A DNA stretch of 64,000 nt from Trinickia fusca (GTDB taxonomy: Bacteria > Pseudomonadota > Gammaproteobacteria > Burkholderiales > Burkholderiaceae). This document shows positions 41,340 through 53,021 of the stretch, piece after piece. Each line of letters starts with the position of its first letter. The stretch's first letter is position 1. A program made the position numbers and the translations under genes. A model generated the notes under the pieces. That model had not been told where the DNA came from. It worked only from the letters and a program-made list of their open reading frames with translations, and made no database searches. Where the stretch lies: assembly GCF_003628145.1 (NCBI RefSeq), contig NZ_RBZV01000003.1:546768-610767 (forward strand), read 5' to 3'.

Positions 41340-41843
41340 TTACATCGCGTGCGCGAGCTTCTTCATCTTGGTCTTGATGCGTGTCTGCTTGAGCGACGAA
41401 AGATATTCGACGAACACGCGCCCCATCAGGTGATCCATCTCGTGCTGGACGCACACGGCGAGCAGGCCTTCGCAGTCGAGCTCGAACGGCTCGCCCTTTT
41501 CGTTCAGCGCGCGCACGCGCACACGCTCGGCGCGCTCGACGTTGTCGTAGACGCCGGGCACCGACAGGCAGCCTTCCTCGGACAGCTTGCGCTCGTCGCT
41601 CGACCACACGATCTCGGGATTGATGAACGCACGCAACTCGTCGTGCGCATCGGACACATCGATGACGATGACGCGCTCATGCACGTCGACCTGCGTCGCG
41701 GCGAGGCCGACGCCGGGCGCCGCGTACATTGTCTCGGCCATATCGGCGACGAGCTTGCGAATGCGATCGTTGACCTCGGCGACGGGCTTCGCGACCGTGT
41801 GCAGGCGTTTATCGGGGTAATTGAGGATGCTCAGTAAGGCCAT
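41340..41843 (-). CDS. def: Peptide deformylase
   Basis: Def removes the formyl group from new proteins. The 167-aa protein has all three motifs: GVGLAATQ (44-51), EGCLSVPG with metal ligand C92, and HEMDH (134-138). Length is standard. It is divergent from dprA across 212 bp and leads into fmt. Confidence 0.96.
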   Translation of the reverse strand: MALLSILNYPDKRLHTVAKPVAEVNDRIRKLVADMAETMYAAPGVGLAATQVDVHERVIVIDVSDAHDELRAFINPEIVWSSDERKLSEEGCLSVPGVYDNVERAERVRVRALNEKGEPFELDCEGLLAVCVQHEMDHLMGRVFVEYLSSLKQTRIKTKMKKLAHAM

Positions 41844-42055
41844 GATGTGAAAGTCGTCGGTTACGCATGACGCGGGGCACAGTCCGTAAGTTACGGCATG
41901 TGCCGTCGAGGTTCGATAGGCCGTTCGGCCAGCTTGTACGCGTCTTGCCGTACATCGAACATACGTCGAACAACGCGCGCCGAAGTGCCGCCACGCGAAG
42001 GCAGGCGAGCATTCGCGACGCGCAGAAGGTGATTCCGGATGGTGAAAATTTTAGC

Positions 42056-43318
42056 ATGGCCCCCGCGCCTTCGCTGGCGGCGGCCGATGGGCGACACACG
42101 ATGCAGGCCTTGTCGATGACCGATGCAGAGCTGGCCGCATGGCTCGCGCTTGCGGCTGCGCGCGGCCTGCCACCCGCCACGCTGCGCAAGCTGCTGGCCG
42201 AGTTCGGCGCTCCCGAGGCGTTGCGTGCCCAGCCCTTCGCGGCACTTGCGCGAGCAGCCAGCGAGAACGCCGCGCGCGCCATCCTTGCCGAACCCGAGGA
42301 AGGCTTCGAGCAGCGGCTTGCCATCACGCGCGCCTGGCTCGAAGTGCCGGGCAACGCCATCGTCACACTCAGCGATCCCGCTTATCCGGCCATGCTGCTG
42401 GCCACGCACGATCCGCCGCCGTTGCTATATGTAAGAGGCCGCCTCGCGCTGCTGCACGCGCCGAGCGTCGCGATCGTCGGCAGCCGCAGTGCGACGCCAC
42501 AAGGTCTCGAGGATGCCGGGCACTTTGCGCGCACGCTCGCCGACGCGGGCCTGACGATCGTGTCCGGCCTCGCGCTCGGCATCGACGCCGCCGCACATCG
42601 CGGCGCGCTCAACGCGCACGCGGGCACTCTGGCGGTGATCGGCACGGGTGCCGACCTCGTCTATCCGGCCAAGCACCGGGCGCTTGCGCACGAGATTGCA
42701 GCCTGCGGTGCGATCGTGTCCGAATGGCCACTCGGCACGCCGGCCCGGCCCGCGCATTTCCCCCAGCGCAATCGTCTGATCGCGGGGCTGGCGCGCGGAG
42801 TACTGATCATCGAGGCCGCGCTGCGCTCGGGGTCGCTGATCACGGCGCGGCTGGCCAACGAAGCCGGGCGCGACGTGTTCGCGGTGCCGGGCTCGATCCA
42901 CGCACCGCTCGCGCGCGGCTGTCACCAGTTGATCAAGGAAGGCGCGAAGCTCACCGAAACGCCGGCGGACGTGCTCGAGGAGTTCGGTATCGCGCAGCCC
43001 GCAGCACCGCCCGAACCAGCGACGGGGACGCAGGGCGAGGGCGAAAGCGAGGCACGGATGCCGCTTGGTGCGTCCGTCGACAAGCCCTCGAGATTGGCAT
43101 CAGGCCCCACTTCGCATCGGGTCTCGACGCGCGAGCTCGAACCGGCCGCCGAGCGTTTGCTGGCCGCGCTCGGCCACGCACCGGCAACGCTCGAAGTCCT
43201 GGCCGAGCGCACCGAGATGGACAGCGCGTCGCTACAAGGCGTACTGCTCTCGCTCGAACTGGCCGGTCACCTGACCACCTTGCCGGGTGGACGCTTCGCC
43301 CGCATTGCCCGGCACTGA
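42056..43318 (+). CDS. dprA: DNA-processing protein DprA
   Basis: DprA loads RecA on incoming single-stranded DNA in natural transformation. The 420-aa protein has an N-terminal SAM-like helical region, the Rossmann-type domain (about 120-310) with AIVGSRSATPQGLEDAGHFA, SGLALGIDAAAHRGAL and FPQRNRLIAGLARGVLIIEA, and a C-terminal winged-helix-like domain after a Pro/Ser-rich linker. The ATG at 42056 is preferred; the longer frame from 41867 adds unlike residues. No competence pilus genes are in the window. Confidence 0.92.
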   Translation: MAPAPSLAAADGRHTMQALSMTDAELAAWLALAAARGLPPATLRKLLAEFGAPEALRAQPFAALARAASENAARAILAEPEEGFEQRLAITRAWLEVPGNAIVTLSDPAYPAMLLATHDPPPLLYVRGRLALLHAPSVAIVGSRSATPQGLEDAGHFARTLADAGLTIVSGLALGIDAAAHRGALNAHAGTLAVIGTGADLVYPAKHRALAHEIAACGAIVSEWPLGTPARPAHFPQRNRLIAGLARGVLIIEAALRSGSLITARLANEAGRDVFAVPGSIHAPLARGCHQLIKEGAKLTETPADVLEEFGIAQPAAPPEPATGTQGEGESEARMPLGASVDKPSRLASGPTSHRVSTRELEPAAERLLAALGHAPATLEVLAERTEMDSASLQGVLLSLELAGHLTTLPGGRFARIARH

Positions 43319-43402
43319 AGTAGGGCCACAACGGACTCTCCGCACTACCGTGCTACATTCGCTCGAATCAAAGACATGGAATATCACGCAAGGAATGCCA
43401 TC

Positions 43403-43780
43403 ATGCCCGCGCTGAATCTCGATACCGACGGAGACCGGATCGCCGAGCGCATTGCCGATAGCGACACGCTGCTCGTCGCGTGTCTATGTGCGCAATGGTG
43501 TGGGACATGCCGCGAGTATGGCGAAGGCTTCGATCGCCTGGCCGACTCGCACCCCGAGATCTGCTTCGTGTGGATCGACATCGAAACGCACGCGGACCGC
43601 TTCGACGATCTCGACGTCGAGAACTTCCCGACGCTGCTGATCGAAGACAGCGTGACCACCCGATTCTTCGGCACGGTGCTGCCGCACGTATCGATCGCCG
43701 AACGCATGCTGTCGGACCTGACTGCGCTGCCGGGTGCCATCGGCGCGCCGAAATTGCGACCGGCGCTCGCCGCGGTTTGA
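43403..43780 (+). CDS. Thioredoxin-like protein
   Basis: The 125-aa protein has a thioredoxin fold with CxxC site CAQWCGTCREY and the cis-Pro in ENFPTLLIED. It is more divergent than TrxA and lacks a signal peptide, so it probably acts in the cytosol as a small disulfide reductase or chaperone-like protein. ATG 43403 follows AAGGAA at good spacing; ATG 43376 is possible. It sits alone between dprA and topB. Confidence 0.82.
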   Translation: MPALNLDTDGDRIAERIADSDTLLVACLCAQWCGTCREYGEGFDRLADSHPEICFVWIDIETHADRFDDLDVENFPTLLIEDSVTTRFFGTVLPHVSIAERMLSDLTALPGAIGAPKLRPALAAV

Positions 43781-43992
43781 CGCTGTTCGCGCGGTCGGAA
43801 ACCGTGCCTGGCAAGGGCCGCTACAAGACGTGCGGCAGACGGCAGCAAGGGCTTCATTCATACGGAAGCTATGTTGCCCAAGCAAGGCACTTTTTCCGAC
43901 GAACGGACGCCGCGCACTCGGCGTGTGCTATAAAGCGGTCGTTAAAGGGACCACAATCCGGGATTTGACCCCGGTTACTACACCATCCTGTC

Positions 43993-46662
43993 ATGTCCAA
44001 AGCACTGATCATTGCGGAGAAGCCTTCTGTCGCGAACGACATCGCGCGCGCGCTCGGCGGCTTCACCAAACATGACGAGTATTACGAAAACGACGAATTC
44101 GTGTTGTCGTCGGCGGTCGGCCATCTGGTCGAGATCGCGGCGCCGGAAGAATATGAAGTGAAGCGCGGCAAATGGAGCTTTGCCCATCTGCCCGTCATCC
44201 CCCCGCATTTCGACTTGCAGCCGATCGCCAAGAGCGAGTCGCGGCTCAAAGTCCTGACCAAGCTCATCAAGCGCAAGGACGTCGAACGTCTGATCAATGC
44301 CTGCGACGCGGGCCGCGAAGGTGAGCTGATCTTCCGTCTGATCGCACAGCACGCCAAGGCCAAGCAGCCGGTTCAGCGACTGTGGCTGCAATCGATGACA
44401 CCGGCCGCCATCCGCGACGGGTTCGCGCAACTGCGCACCGATGCCGACATGCAGCCGCTCGCCGATGCGGCGCGCTGCCGCTCCGAGGCCGATTGGCTCG
44501 TCGGCATCAACGGCACGCGGGCGATGACCGCATTCAATAGCAAGGGCGGCGGCTTCTTCCTGACGACCGTCGGCCGTGTGCAGACGCCCACGCTGTCGAT
44601 CGTCGTCGAGCGCGAAGAGAAGATCCGCCAATTCGTGCCGCGCGACTACTGGGAAGTGCGTGCCGAGTTCGTGTGCGCGGGCGGCTTCTACGAAGGCCGC
44701 TGGTTCGATACGAAATTCAAGCGCGACGAGTTCGATCCCGAAAAGCGCGATTCGCGTTTGTGGAGCCTTGCTGCGGCCGAATCGGTCGTGGCGGCGTGCC
44801 GCGATCAAGTGGGCACCGTCAGCGAGGAGTCGAAGCCATCGACTCAGCTCTCGCCGCAGCTGTTCGACCTGACGAGCCTGCAGCGCGAAGCGAACGGTCG
44901 CTTCGGCTTCTCGGCAAAGAACACGCTCGGCCTCGCACAGGCGCTGTATGAAAAGCACAAGGTGCTGACCTATCCGCGTACCGATGCGCGCGCGCTGCCC
45001 GAAGACTATCTGGGCACGGTGAAAAGCACGCTCGAGATGCTCAAGGAGAGCAACAACTACCTGCCGTTCGCGAAGCAGGTACTCGACAAGGGTTGGGTGA
45101 AGCCGAACAAGCGCATCTTCGACAACTCGAAGATCAGCGATCACTTCGCCATCATCCCGACGCTGCAAGCGCCGAAGTCGCTGTCCGAGCCCGAGCAGAA
45201 ACTCTACGACCTCGTCGTGAAGCGCTTCCTGGCCGTGTTCTTCCCGGCCGCCGAATACCGCGTCACGACGCGCTTGACCGAAATCGCGGGCCATCACTTC
45301 AAGACCGAAGGCAAGGTGCTCGTCGAGCCGGGCTGGCTGCAGGTGTACGGCCGCGAGACGAGCGGTGAGGACGCGAACCTCGTGCCCGTGCAAAAGGACG
45401 AGAAGGTCAAGACCGACAAGATCGCCGCGCACGCCCTCGTCACCAAGCCGCCCGCGCGTTACAACGAAGCGACGCTGCTCTCGGCCATGGAAGGCGCGGG
45501 CAAGCTCGTCGAAGACGACGAGCTGCGCGAGGCGATGGCCGCGAAGGGCCTCGGTACGCCAGCCACGCGCGCGGCCATCATCGAAGGCCTGCTCGGCGAA
45601 AAGTACCTCGTGCGCGAAGGCCGCGAGCTGATCCCGACGGCCAAGGCCTTCCAGTTGATGACGCTGCTGCGCGGCCTCGACGTGAAGGAACTGACGGCCC
45701 CCGAGCTCACGGGCGAATGGGAATACAAGCTCTCGCAGATGGAGCGCGGCAAGCTCGCGCGCGATACGTTCATGCAGGAAATCGCCCGCATGACGCAGAC
45801 CATCGTCAAGCGCGCGAAAGAGTACGACTCCGATACGATCCCTGGCGACTACGCGACGCTCTCCACGCCATGCCCCAATTGCGGCGGGCAGGTCAAAGAG
45901 AACTATCGGCGCTTCGCCTGTACGCAGTGCGAATTCTCGATTTCGAAGATTCCGGGCAGCCGCCAGTTCGAAATCGAGGAAGTCGAGACGCTGCTTGCCG
46001 CGAAGGAAATCGGGCCGCTGTCGGGCTTTCGCAGCAAGATGGGGCGTCCGTTCTCGGCGATCCTCAAGCTCGCGTTCGACGACGAAACGAAGAACTACAA
46101 GCTCGAGTTCGACTTCGGCCAGGACCAGGGCGGCGAAGACGGCGAAGCGCCCGACTTCTCCGAGCAGGAGCCGGTCGGCGCGTGTCCGAAGTGCCAGGCA
46201 CGCGTGTTCGAACACGGCATGAGCTATGTCTGCGAGAACTCGGTCGCCACGCCGAAGTCCTGCGACTTCCGTTCGGGCAAGGTCATCCTGCAGCAGGAGA
46301 TCACGCGCGAGCAAATGGCCAAGCTGCTCGGCGAAGGCCGCACCGATTTGCTCACGAGCTTCAAGTCCTCGCGTACGGGCCGCAACTTCAAGGCTTACCT
46401 GGTCAAGCAGAACGACGGCAAGATCGGCTTCGAGTTCGAGAAGAAGGAACCGTCGGCAAAAACCGCGGCCAAGTCGGCTTCGCGTGCACGCTCGACCGGT
46501 GAGGCGGAAGCCAATGGCAACGGTGAGGGTGAAACCGCTGCAGCACCGGCCAAGAAAACGGCGGTGAAAACGGCGGTGAAAACCGCCGCGAAGACGGCGA
46601 CCAAGACTGCCGCCAAGCCGGCCGCAAAGAAGACGACCACCCGCAAGCGCGTCGCCACCTGA
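43993..46662 (+). CDS. topB: DNA topoisomerase III with a histone-H1-like tail
   Basis: This is a type IA topoisomerase of 889 aa that passes single strands and decatenates DNA. It has a TOPRIM domain with EKPS (9-12) and DAGREGE (105-111), catalytic Y327 in LTYPRTDAR, GLGTPATRAAIIEGL and two C-terminal cysteine pairs (CPNC, CTQC). After about 830 it ends in a Lys/Ala repeat tail (KKTAVKTAVKTAAKTATKTA), like the DNA-binding tails of histone-H1-like proteins. Type III rather than type I naming follows the usual Burkholderia annotation. Confidence 0.9.
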   Translation: MSKALIIAEKPSVANDIARALGGFTKHDEYYENDEFVLSSAVGHLVEIAAPEEYEVKRGKWSFAHLPVIPPHFDLQPIAKSESRLKVLTKLIKRKDVERLINACDAGREGELIFRLIAQHAKAKQPVQRLWLQSMTPAAIRDGFAQLRTDADMQPLADAARCRSEADWLVGINGTRAMTAFNSKGGGFFLTTVGRVQTPTLSIVVEREEKIRQFVPRDYWEVRAEFVCAGGFYEGRWFDTKFKRDEFDPEKRDSRLWSLAAAESVVAACRDQVGTVSEESKPSTQLSPQLFDLTSLQREANGRFGFSAKNTLGLAQALYEKHKVLTYPRTDARALPEDYLGTVKSTLEMLKESNNYLPFAKQVLDKGWVKPNKRIFDNSKISDHFAIIPTLQAPKSLSEPEQKLYDLVVKRFLAVFFPAAEYRVTTRLTEIAGHHFKTEGKVLVEPGWLQVYGRETSGEDANLVPVQKDEKVKTDKIAAHALVTKPPARYNEATLLSAMEGAGKLVEDDELREAMAAKGLGTPATRAAIIEGLLGEKYLVREGRELIPTAKAFQLMTLLRGLDVKELTAPELTGEWEYKLSQMERGKLARDTFMQEIARMTQTIVKRAKEYDSDTIPGDYATLSTPCPNCGGQVKENYRRFACTQCEFSISKIPGSRQFEIEEVETLLAAKEIGPLSGFRSKMGRPFSAILKLAFDDETKNYKLEFDFGQDQGGEDGEAPDFSEQEPVGACPKCQARVFEHGMSYVCENSVATPKSCDFRSGKVILQQEITREQMAKLLGEGRTDLLTSFKSSRTGRNFKAYLVKQNDGKIGFEFEKKEPSAKTAAKSASRARSTGEAEANGNGEGETAAAPAKKTAVKTAVKTAAKTATKTAAKPAAKKTTTRKRVAT

Positions 46663-46689
46663 CCGTCAAACCCCTCGAGCCCCGATAAA

Positions 46690-46729
46690 ACGCAGCGGCG
46701 CTTCACGAATCGGTGAAGCGCCGCTGCGT
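46690..46729. terminator. Bidirectional terminator between topB and the LysR gene
   Basis: A perfect 17-bp stem (46690-46706 with 46713-46729) with a 6-nt loop lies between convergent genes. TTTT follows on the minus strand; GTTT follows on the plus strand. Confidence 0.85.
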
Positions 46730-46800
46730 CGTTTCGATCAATGCGTGAGCAAACGCGCTGAAGCCGGCGCGCGCCTCATCCGCAATATCGAGATATCAAA

Positions 46801-47895
46801 TCAAACCGGCGAGGGCGTCGTCACGCGCTCACGCGCAGCCCGCGGCACCTTCGGGGCCGAATTGCCGCCGCCGCGCCGCACCGTGTAGGGCTTGGCGCCG
46901 GCTTCGAACGGCTCCGCGGCCAACTGCGGTTCCTCCGCCCGCGGCATCACCGGCGCCACCGGAAGCGGGCCGTCCTTGAGCCACAGCTCGCCGAGCGTGC
47001 CATTCGGTGTCTGGCTGAAGTGGTCGACGAGGTGATCGATGAAGGTCCGCACCTTGGCCGGCAGGTGACGCCGGCTCGGGTAGCCGATATTGACCTCGAG
47101 CTGCGGCAACCGGTAATCGGCCAGCAGCCGCACGAGATTGCCGCGCGTAGCGTCGCTGCCGATCAGATAGCTCGGCAGAATCGCGATGCCCATATCGAGC
47201 AGCGCGAACTGACGCAGCATCTCGGTGTTGTTGACGACGATGACGTTCGACGGACGAACGCGAATTTCGCCCTCGGGCCCCGTGAACACGCGCTCGTCGC
47301 CCCAGTATTCCGAAGGCAGGCTCAGGCACGCGTGCTCGGCCAGCTGTTCGGGACGCGTGGGCGTGCCGTGCTTCTCCAAGTACGCCGGCGTGGCGCAGAC
47401 GATCATGCAGCCCGTCGTGAGCCGGCGCGTGACGATGCTCGCACTGCGCATCTTCTGCGCGATCACGATCCCGACGTCGAATCCTTCCTCGACCAGATCG
47501 ACGCCGCGATCGACGAGGGTCAGATCTGGAATGACCTTCGGATAGCGCTGCGCGTACGTTTGCAGCACGGGCGCGAGGTTATGCAGCCCGAACACGACGG
47601 GCGCGACGATGCGCAGCGTGCCGACGGGCTCGTGATTGCGGGCGACGACCATTTGCTCGACGTCCTCGAGTTCGTCGAGAATCTGCCGGGCGCGTTCGAG
47701 GTAGACCTGCCCCGATTCGGTCAGCGAGAGGCTGCGGGTCGTGCGGTTGAGCAGACGGGTGCCGAGGCGGCCTTCGAGATCGGCCACATGGCGCGTGGCA
47801 ACGGCGTTCGAAATGTCCATCGCGCTGGCTGCGCGAGCGAAACTGCCGAGATCCGCCACTTTCACGAACACACGCATCGACTGCAAATGATCCAT
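46801..47895 (-). CDS. LysR-family transcriptional regulator with extended C-terminus
   Basis: The 364-aa regulator has an N-terminal winged helix (about 1-60; FARAASAMDISNAVATRHVADLEGRLGTRLLNRTTRSLSLTESG) and a substrate-binding domain (about 90-295). The last 60 or so residues are Pro- and Arg-rich and lie beyond the usual end near 300. The domain resembles the CrgA-like branch. It is not clearly paired with a divergent target: pckG upstream is on the same strand. The effector is unknown. Confidence 0.86.
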   Translation of the reverse strand: MDHLQSMRVFVKVADLGSFARAASAMDISNAVATRHVADLEGRLGTRLLNRTTRSLSLTESGQVYLERARQILDELEDVEQMVVARNHEPVGTLRIVAPVVFGLHNLAPVLQTYAQRYPKVIPDLTLVDRGVDLVEEGFDVGIVIAQKMRSASIVTRRLTTGCMIVCATPAYLEKHGTPTRPEQLAEHACLSLPSEYWGDERVFTGPEGEIRVRPSNVIVVNNTEMLRQFALLDMGIAILPSYLIGSDATRGNLVRLLADYRLPQLEVNIGYPSRRHLPAKVRTFIDHLVDHFSQTPNGTLGELWLKDGPLPVAPVMPRAEEPQLAAEPFEAGAKPYTVRRGGGNSAPKVPRAARERVTTPSPV

Positions 47896-48075
47896 TGACG
47901 ACTCCTACCGCTGTTGTTGCTCAGAAAAAAAATCCCGAGCCAATTCGTAATTGTCCTACGACTTTGAATCTCGCGCAGAGTTGCCTAAACACGGTGTTTA
48001 ATTTTCGAATCGTCAGGTTCGCCGCAAATAAGCGCATTTCCGGCAGAAAACCCACATCGGCTGGCCGGAACGCGC

Positions 48076-48104
48076 AAAAAAAGACCGCCCGAAGGCGGTC
48101 TTTT
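48076..48104 (-). terminator. Rho-independent terminator after pckG
   Basis: A 9-bp stem (48081-48089 with 48094-48102) with loop CGAA is flanked by A-runs and T-runs on both sides. On the minus strand it follows the pckG stop and runs into TTTTTTT. Confidence 0.9.
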
Positions 48105-48142
48105 CGATAAATCAAACGTAAACAGCTTGTTTGAGGAATCCT

Positions 48143-50002
<1,860 letters not shown>

Positions 50003-50308
50003 CGAGCAGTCTCCGTTTTGTCTTCATTAAAGGAAACGGTTGCGCTCGCTGACGCTGCGGGCGAGAGGCGCGTGGGCACGCGAACGCTGCGCGTGACGAC
50101 GGGCAGTACGTCAGGAGCTAAGCAGCTTGCGCGCGGGTGCGACAAGCTGTTAAAAAGAAGCGGTCCTGCCTAGTCGAAGCTGTGGGCATCGTAACCAGCG
50201 GCGTTGCATCGCTCATGCCAACTTGTGCTCCCTATGACAGGTTGGAACCGACAAGGATATCACCCCGTCTACTGTGTACATCGTGCACTGCAATATCCCC
50301 GCTTACTT
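50003..50308. other. Divergent gap between pckG and the D-2-hydroxyacid dehydrogenase gene
   Basis: This 306-bp stretch contains no supported gene. It must hold the promoters of both divergent genes. No clear hexamer pair stands out, and no strong hairpin was seen. Confidence 0.5.
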
Positions 50309-51328
50309 ATGAAGATTGCCATTCTTGACGACTACCAGGACGCCGTCCGCAAGCTCGATTGTTTTCAGCTGCTTGTGGGCCATGAAGTCAAAGTCTTCAA
50401 TAACACCGTGCGCGGCTTGGGTCAGTTGGCCAGCCGACTCGCCGAAGTCGATGCGCTCGTGCTGATTCGAGAGCGCACACGCATTACGTCGCAGCTGCTC
50501 GATAAATTGCCGCATCTGCGGATGATTAGTCAGACGGGAAAAGTTTCGAATCACATCGATTTGGGCGCCTGTACCGAACGCGGCATCTCCGTGCTCGAAG
50601 GCGTAGGCTCGCCCGTGGCGCCCGCCGAACTGACGTGGGCGCTGATCATGGCCGCGCAGCGGCGCATTCCTCAGTACGTTGCGAACCTCAAACAGGGCGC
50701 GTGGCAGCAATCGGGCTTGAAGACGTCGGCGCTGCCGCCGAACTTCGGTCTCGGCCAAGTGCTGCGCGGACAGACGCTCGGCATCTGGGGCTACGGCAAA
50801 GTCGGCCGAATCGTGGCCGGCTACGGCAAAGCGTTCGGCATGAAGGTGCTGATCTGGGGTCGCGAGCATTCGCTCGAAGCGGCCAAGGCCGACGGTTACG
50901 ACGTGGCGGAAAACCGCGAGGCGCTGTTCGAGCAAAGCGACGTGCTGACGCTGCATCTGCGTCTGCACGACGACACGCGCGGCATCGTCAAGCAGGCCGA
51001 CCTGCTGCGCATGAAGCCGACGTCGTTGTTCGTCAACACGAGCCGCGCCGAGTTGCTCGAAGAGAATGCGCTGGCAAGCGCGCTGGCGCGCAACCGGCCC
51101 GGGATGGTCGCAATCGACGTCTTCGAAAGCGAGCCGATCCTGCAGGGCTATGGGCTGCTGCGGCTCGAGAACGTCATCTGCACGCCGCACATCGGCTACG
51201 TCGAGCGCGAAAGCTACGAGCTCTACTTCAGCGCGGCGTTCAAGAACATCCTCGCCTTCGACAAGGGCGATGTGTCGAGCGCCGTGAACCCTGCGGCACT
51301 GACGGTCGGACGACGGCGAGGTTATTGA
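50309..51328 (+). CDS. D-2-hydroxyacid dehydrogenase (NAD-dependent, PGDH-like)
   Basis: The 339-aa oxidoreductase has the NAD-binding GYGKVG (161-166), R246 in VNTSRAELL, E275 in FESEP and H294 in TPHIGY, completing the Arg-Glu-His triad. It reversibly oxidises D-2-hydroxyacids; the substrate is undefined. The ATG at 50309 starts MKIAILDDYQD, the typical N-terminus of this subfamily; an in-frame ATG at 50204 has no family sequence. No partner gene is evident. Confidence 0.88.
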   Translation: MKIAILDDYQDAVRKLDCFQLLVGHEVKVFNNTVRGLGQLASRLAEVDALVLIRERTRITSQLLDKLPHLRMISQTGKVSNHIDLGACTERGISVLEGVGSPVAPAELTWALIMAAQRRIPQYVANLKQGAWQQSGLKTSALPPNFGLGQVLRGQTLGIWGYGKVGRIVAGYGKAFGMKVLIWGREHSLEAAKADGYDVAENREALFEQSDVLTLHLRLHDDTRGIVKQADLLRMKPTSLFVNTSRAELLEENALASALARNRPGMVAIDVFESEPILQGYGLLRLENVICTPHIGYVERESYELYFSAAFKNILAFDKGDVSSAVNPAALTVGRRRGY

Positions 51329-51361
51329 TCGGCGATTGATCTGATGGAACGGCTGCGCACG

Positions 51362-52231
51362 TCAGGCGTGCGTAGCCGGCTGGAACAGTGTCGGCAGGCG
51401 GCGCAGGAAAGCTTCGCCGTCGGCGCGACCCAGCTCATAAGCCGGCCGCATCAACGCCGGCTGCGTGTAATCCCAGCTCGAAATCGGCACTTTGCGCGAC
51501 GGCTGCACGTACAGGCGCTGCTGCTCGCCGTGTGAGAGCACGAACATCTGCGGACGCGGATACTGGCGAGTGACCATCACGAGGACGCGCCCTGGCGACG
51601 CATCGAGCGCGCCGACAGGCACGTTGTCGACCATGCCGCCATCGAGCACAGGCTTGCCGCCGCGCCGGAGCACCGGCGTGAAGGGCGGCGTGCACGACGA
51701 TTGCAGGATCAGGTCGGCGAGTTCGTCGACGCGCGCGCAATCCTGTACGCGCACGTATTCGGGGCGAAAGCCGAGCGTCTGGCCCAGCGTCGGATGCAGC
51801 GTCTTGCGGACGTGCTTTTCGATGTTGTACGCGATGAGGCCGGCCGCCACCGCGCTGCGCGCGCCGAGCCAGCTCGGGACGTGCGACACGCCGACGCGAA
51901 TCTCCGGTGCACTGGAAAGGCCTGCGAACGACTCGCCGTAGATGTCGAGTAGTGCTTGACGATAAATGCGGTAGTGCGGAAACACCGACGCGCCGCGCCG
52001 CCACAGGTTGCCCCAATAGGCATTTTTCGTATTCCCGCGCAGCACCTGCTCGTAGTAGCGCATGACCCATTGCGAGTCGCGCGTGTAGAGCATGCATGCG
52101 GTGGCCGCGCCGGCCGAGATGCCGGCGATCACGCGCGGCTTCAGTGCGATTTCGGGCTGAACGACGTCCCAGAATCCCGCTTGCCACCAGCATCGGTTAC
52201 CGCCGCCAGCAAAGACGACCTGATCGAACAT
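51362..52231 (-). CDS. Patatin-like phospholipase
   Basis: The 289-aa protein has a Gly-rich oxyanion stretch GGGNR (9-13), nucleophile S39 in GISAGA and catalytic D197 in DGGMVDN, so the Ser-Asp dyad is intact. Patatins hydrolyse acyl lipids; bacterial members act as lipases or effectors. No secretion signal is seen, so a cytosolic role is likely. It follows the PaaI thioesterase by 65 bp on the same strand. Confidence 0.87.
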   Translation of the reverse strand: MFDQVVFAGGGNRCWWQAGFWDVVQPEIALKPRVIAGISAGAATACMLYTRDSQWVMRYYEQVLRGNTKNAYWGNLWRRGASVFPHYRIYRQALLDIYGESFAGLSSAPEIRVGVSHVPSWLGARSAVAAGLIAYNIEKHVRKTLHPTLGQTLGFRPEYVRVQDCARVDELADLILQSSCTPPFTPVLRRGGKPVLDGGMVDNVPVGALDASPGRVLVMVTRQYPRPQMFVLSHGEQQRLYVQPSRKVPISSWDYTQPALMRPAYELGRADGEAFLRRLPTLFQPATHA

Positions 52232-52296
52232 GCTTGCTGTTTCCTTGCGTTGGCGGTGCGCGCGCGCCCGTCGTTAGTTAGTCGATGAGCGCACCG

Positions 52297-52701
52297 TCAG
52301 TTGACGAGTGCGTAGGTGGTGGTCGCGTGCACGGCCATCTTGCCGTCCTCGTCGAACAGCTCGACTTCGCCGAACACGAGATTACGGCCCATGCGCAGCA
52401 CGCGCGCGGTCACGAGCACGTCGCCCTTGCGGACGGCGCGCATGAAGCTGATGTTCAGCGAGACCGTCGTCATCGGCCGGAATTCGCCGAGCGCGGCGGA
52501 AATCGCGACGATCATCGCGGTATCGGCTGCGGCCATGAAGACCTGGCCGCAGATGACGCCGCCCGAATGGCGCAGTTCGCCGGAGAAGGGCAGGCGCAAC
52601 GTGGCGCTCTCATCCGTCGCCGAGACGGGCGTGAGGCCGAGGGCGCGCACCCACGGGGCCAGCACGCGGTCGAGCAGGGCGATAATCGCGTTTTCGTTCA
52701 T
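52297..52701 (-). CDS. PaaI-type hotdog thioesterase
   Basis: The 134-aa single hotdog domain has LRHSGGVICGQVFMAAADTAMIVAISAAL, where the usual GG-x-G-dimer helix sits, and the strand pair TTVSLNISFMRAVRKGDVLVTARV. Such enzymes hydrolyse acyl-CoA or aryl-CoA. The ATG at 52701 follows GGAGAC. It lies upstream of the patatin, so the two may form a small lipid-related unit. Confidence 0.85.
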   Translation of the reverse strand: MNENAIIALLDRVLAPWVRALGLTPVSATDESATLRLPFSGELRHSGGVICGQVFMAAADTAMIVAISAALGEFRPMTTVSLNISFMRAVRKGDVLVTARVLRMGRNLVFGEVELFDEDGKMAVHATTTYALVN

Positions 52702-52897
52702 GGGAAGGTCTCCTGGCTGCTTGCTGCGGACGCCGTCACCGTGTCGGTCGCATGCGAGCGGCGCTTGTCGTGGCGCAATCATACCGGCGCGCGGAAAATC
52801 GCACCGGGGAGGGGGACATCGGGGTTAGTGGCGGGCTGTAGGACGGGGCTTCGCAGGCCCCGGTGCACAATTTTTAAGAAAAAATGACGAAAGGGGC

Positions 52898-52926
52898 TAG
52901 GCAAGCGAAAAAAAGTCCTGCATAAT
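52898..52926 (+). promoter_or_regulatory. Promoter of tRNA-Lys
   Basis: TAGGCA (52898-52903) and CATAAT (52921-52926) are 17 bp apart, and the -10 ends 12 bp before the tRNA. The flanking sequence is A-rich. Confidence 0.65.
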
Positions 52927-52938
52927 TCGCCTTCTGTT

Positions 52939-53014
52939 GGGGCGTTAGCTCAGTTGGTAGAGCAGCGGACTCTTAATCCGTAGGTCGAGTGTTCGAGTCA
53001 CTCACGCCCCACCA
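52939..53014 (+). tRNA. tRNA-Lys (CTT)
   Basis: A 76-nt cloverleaf with encoded CCA is seen. The acceptor GGGGCGT/ACGCCCC pairs fully. The anticodon stem GCGGA/TCCGT has loop CTCTTAA (anticodon CTT). The T-arm is GAGTG-TTCGAGT-CACTC. It has its own promoter and terminator. Confidence 0.98.
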
Positions 53015-53021
53015 AAAATTC

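Noticed and set aside
43978..46314. A 778-codon open frame antisense to topB
   Set aside because: It shows the same antisense composition bias and no recognisable domain.
47921..48115. A 64-codon frame in the gap between pckG and the LysR gene
   Set aside because: It begins inside the pckG terminator hairpin, so it would not be transcribed as a gene. It has no family features.
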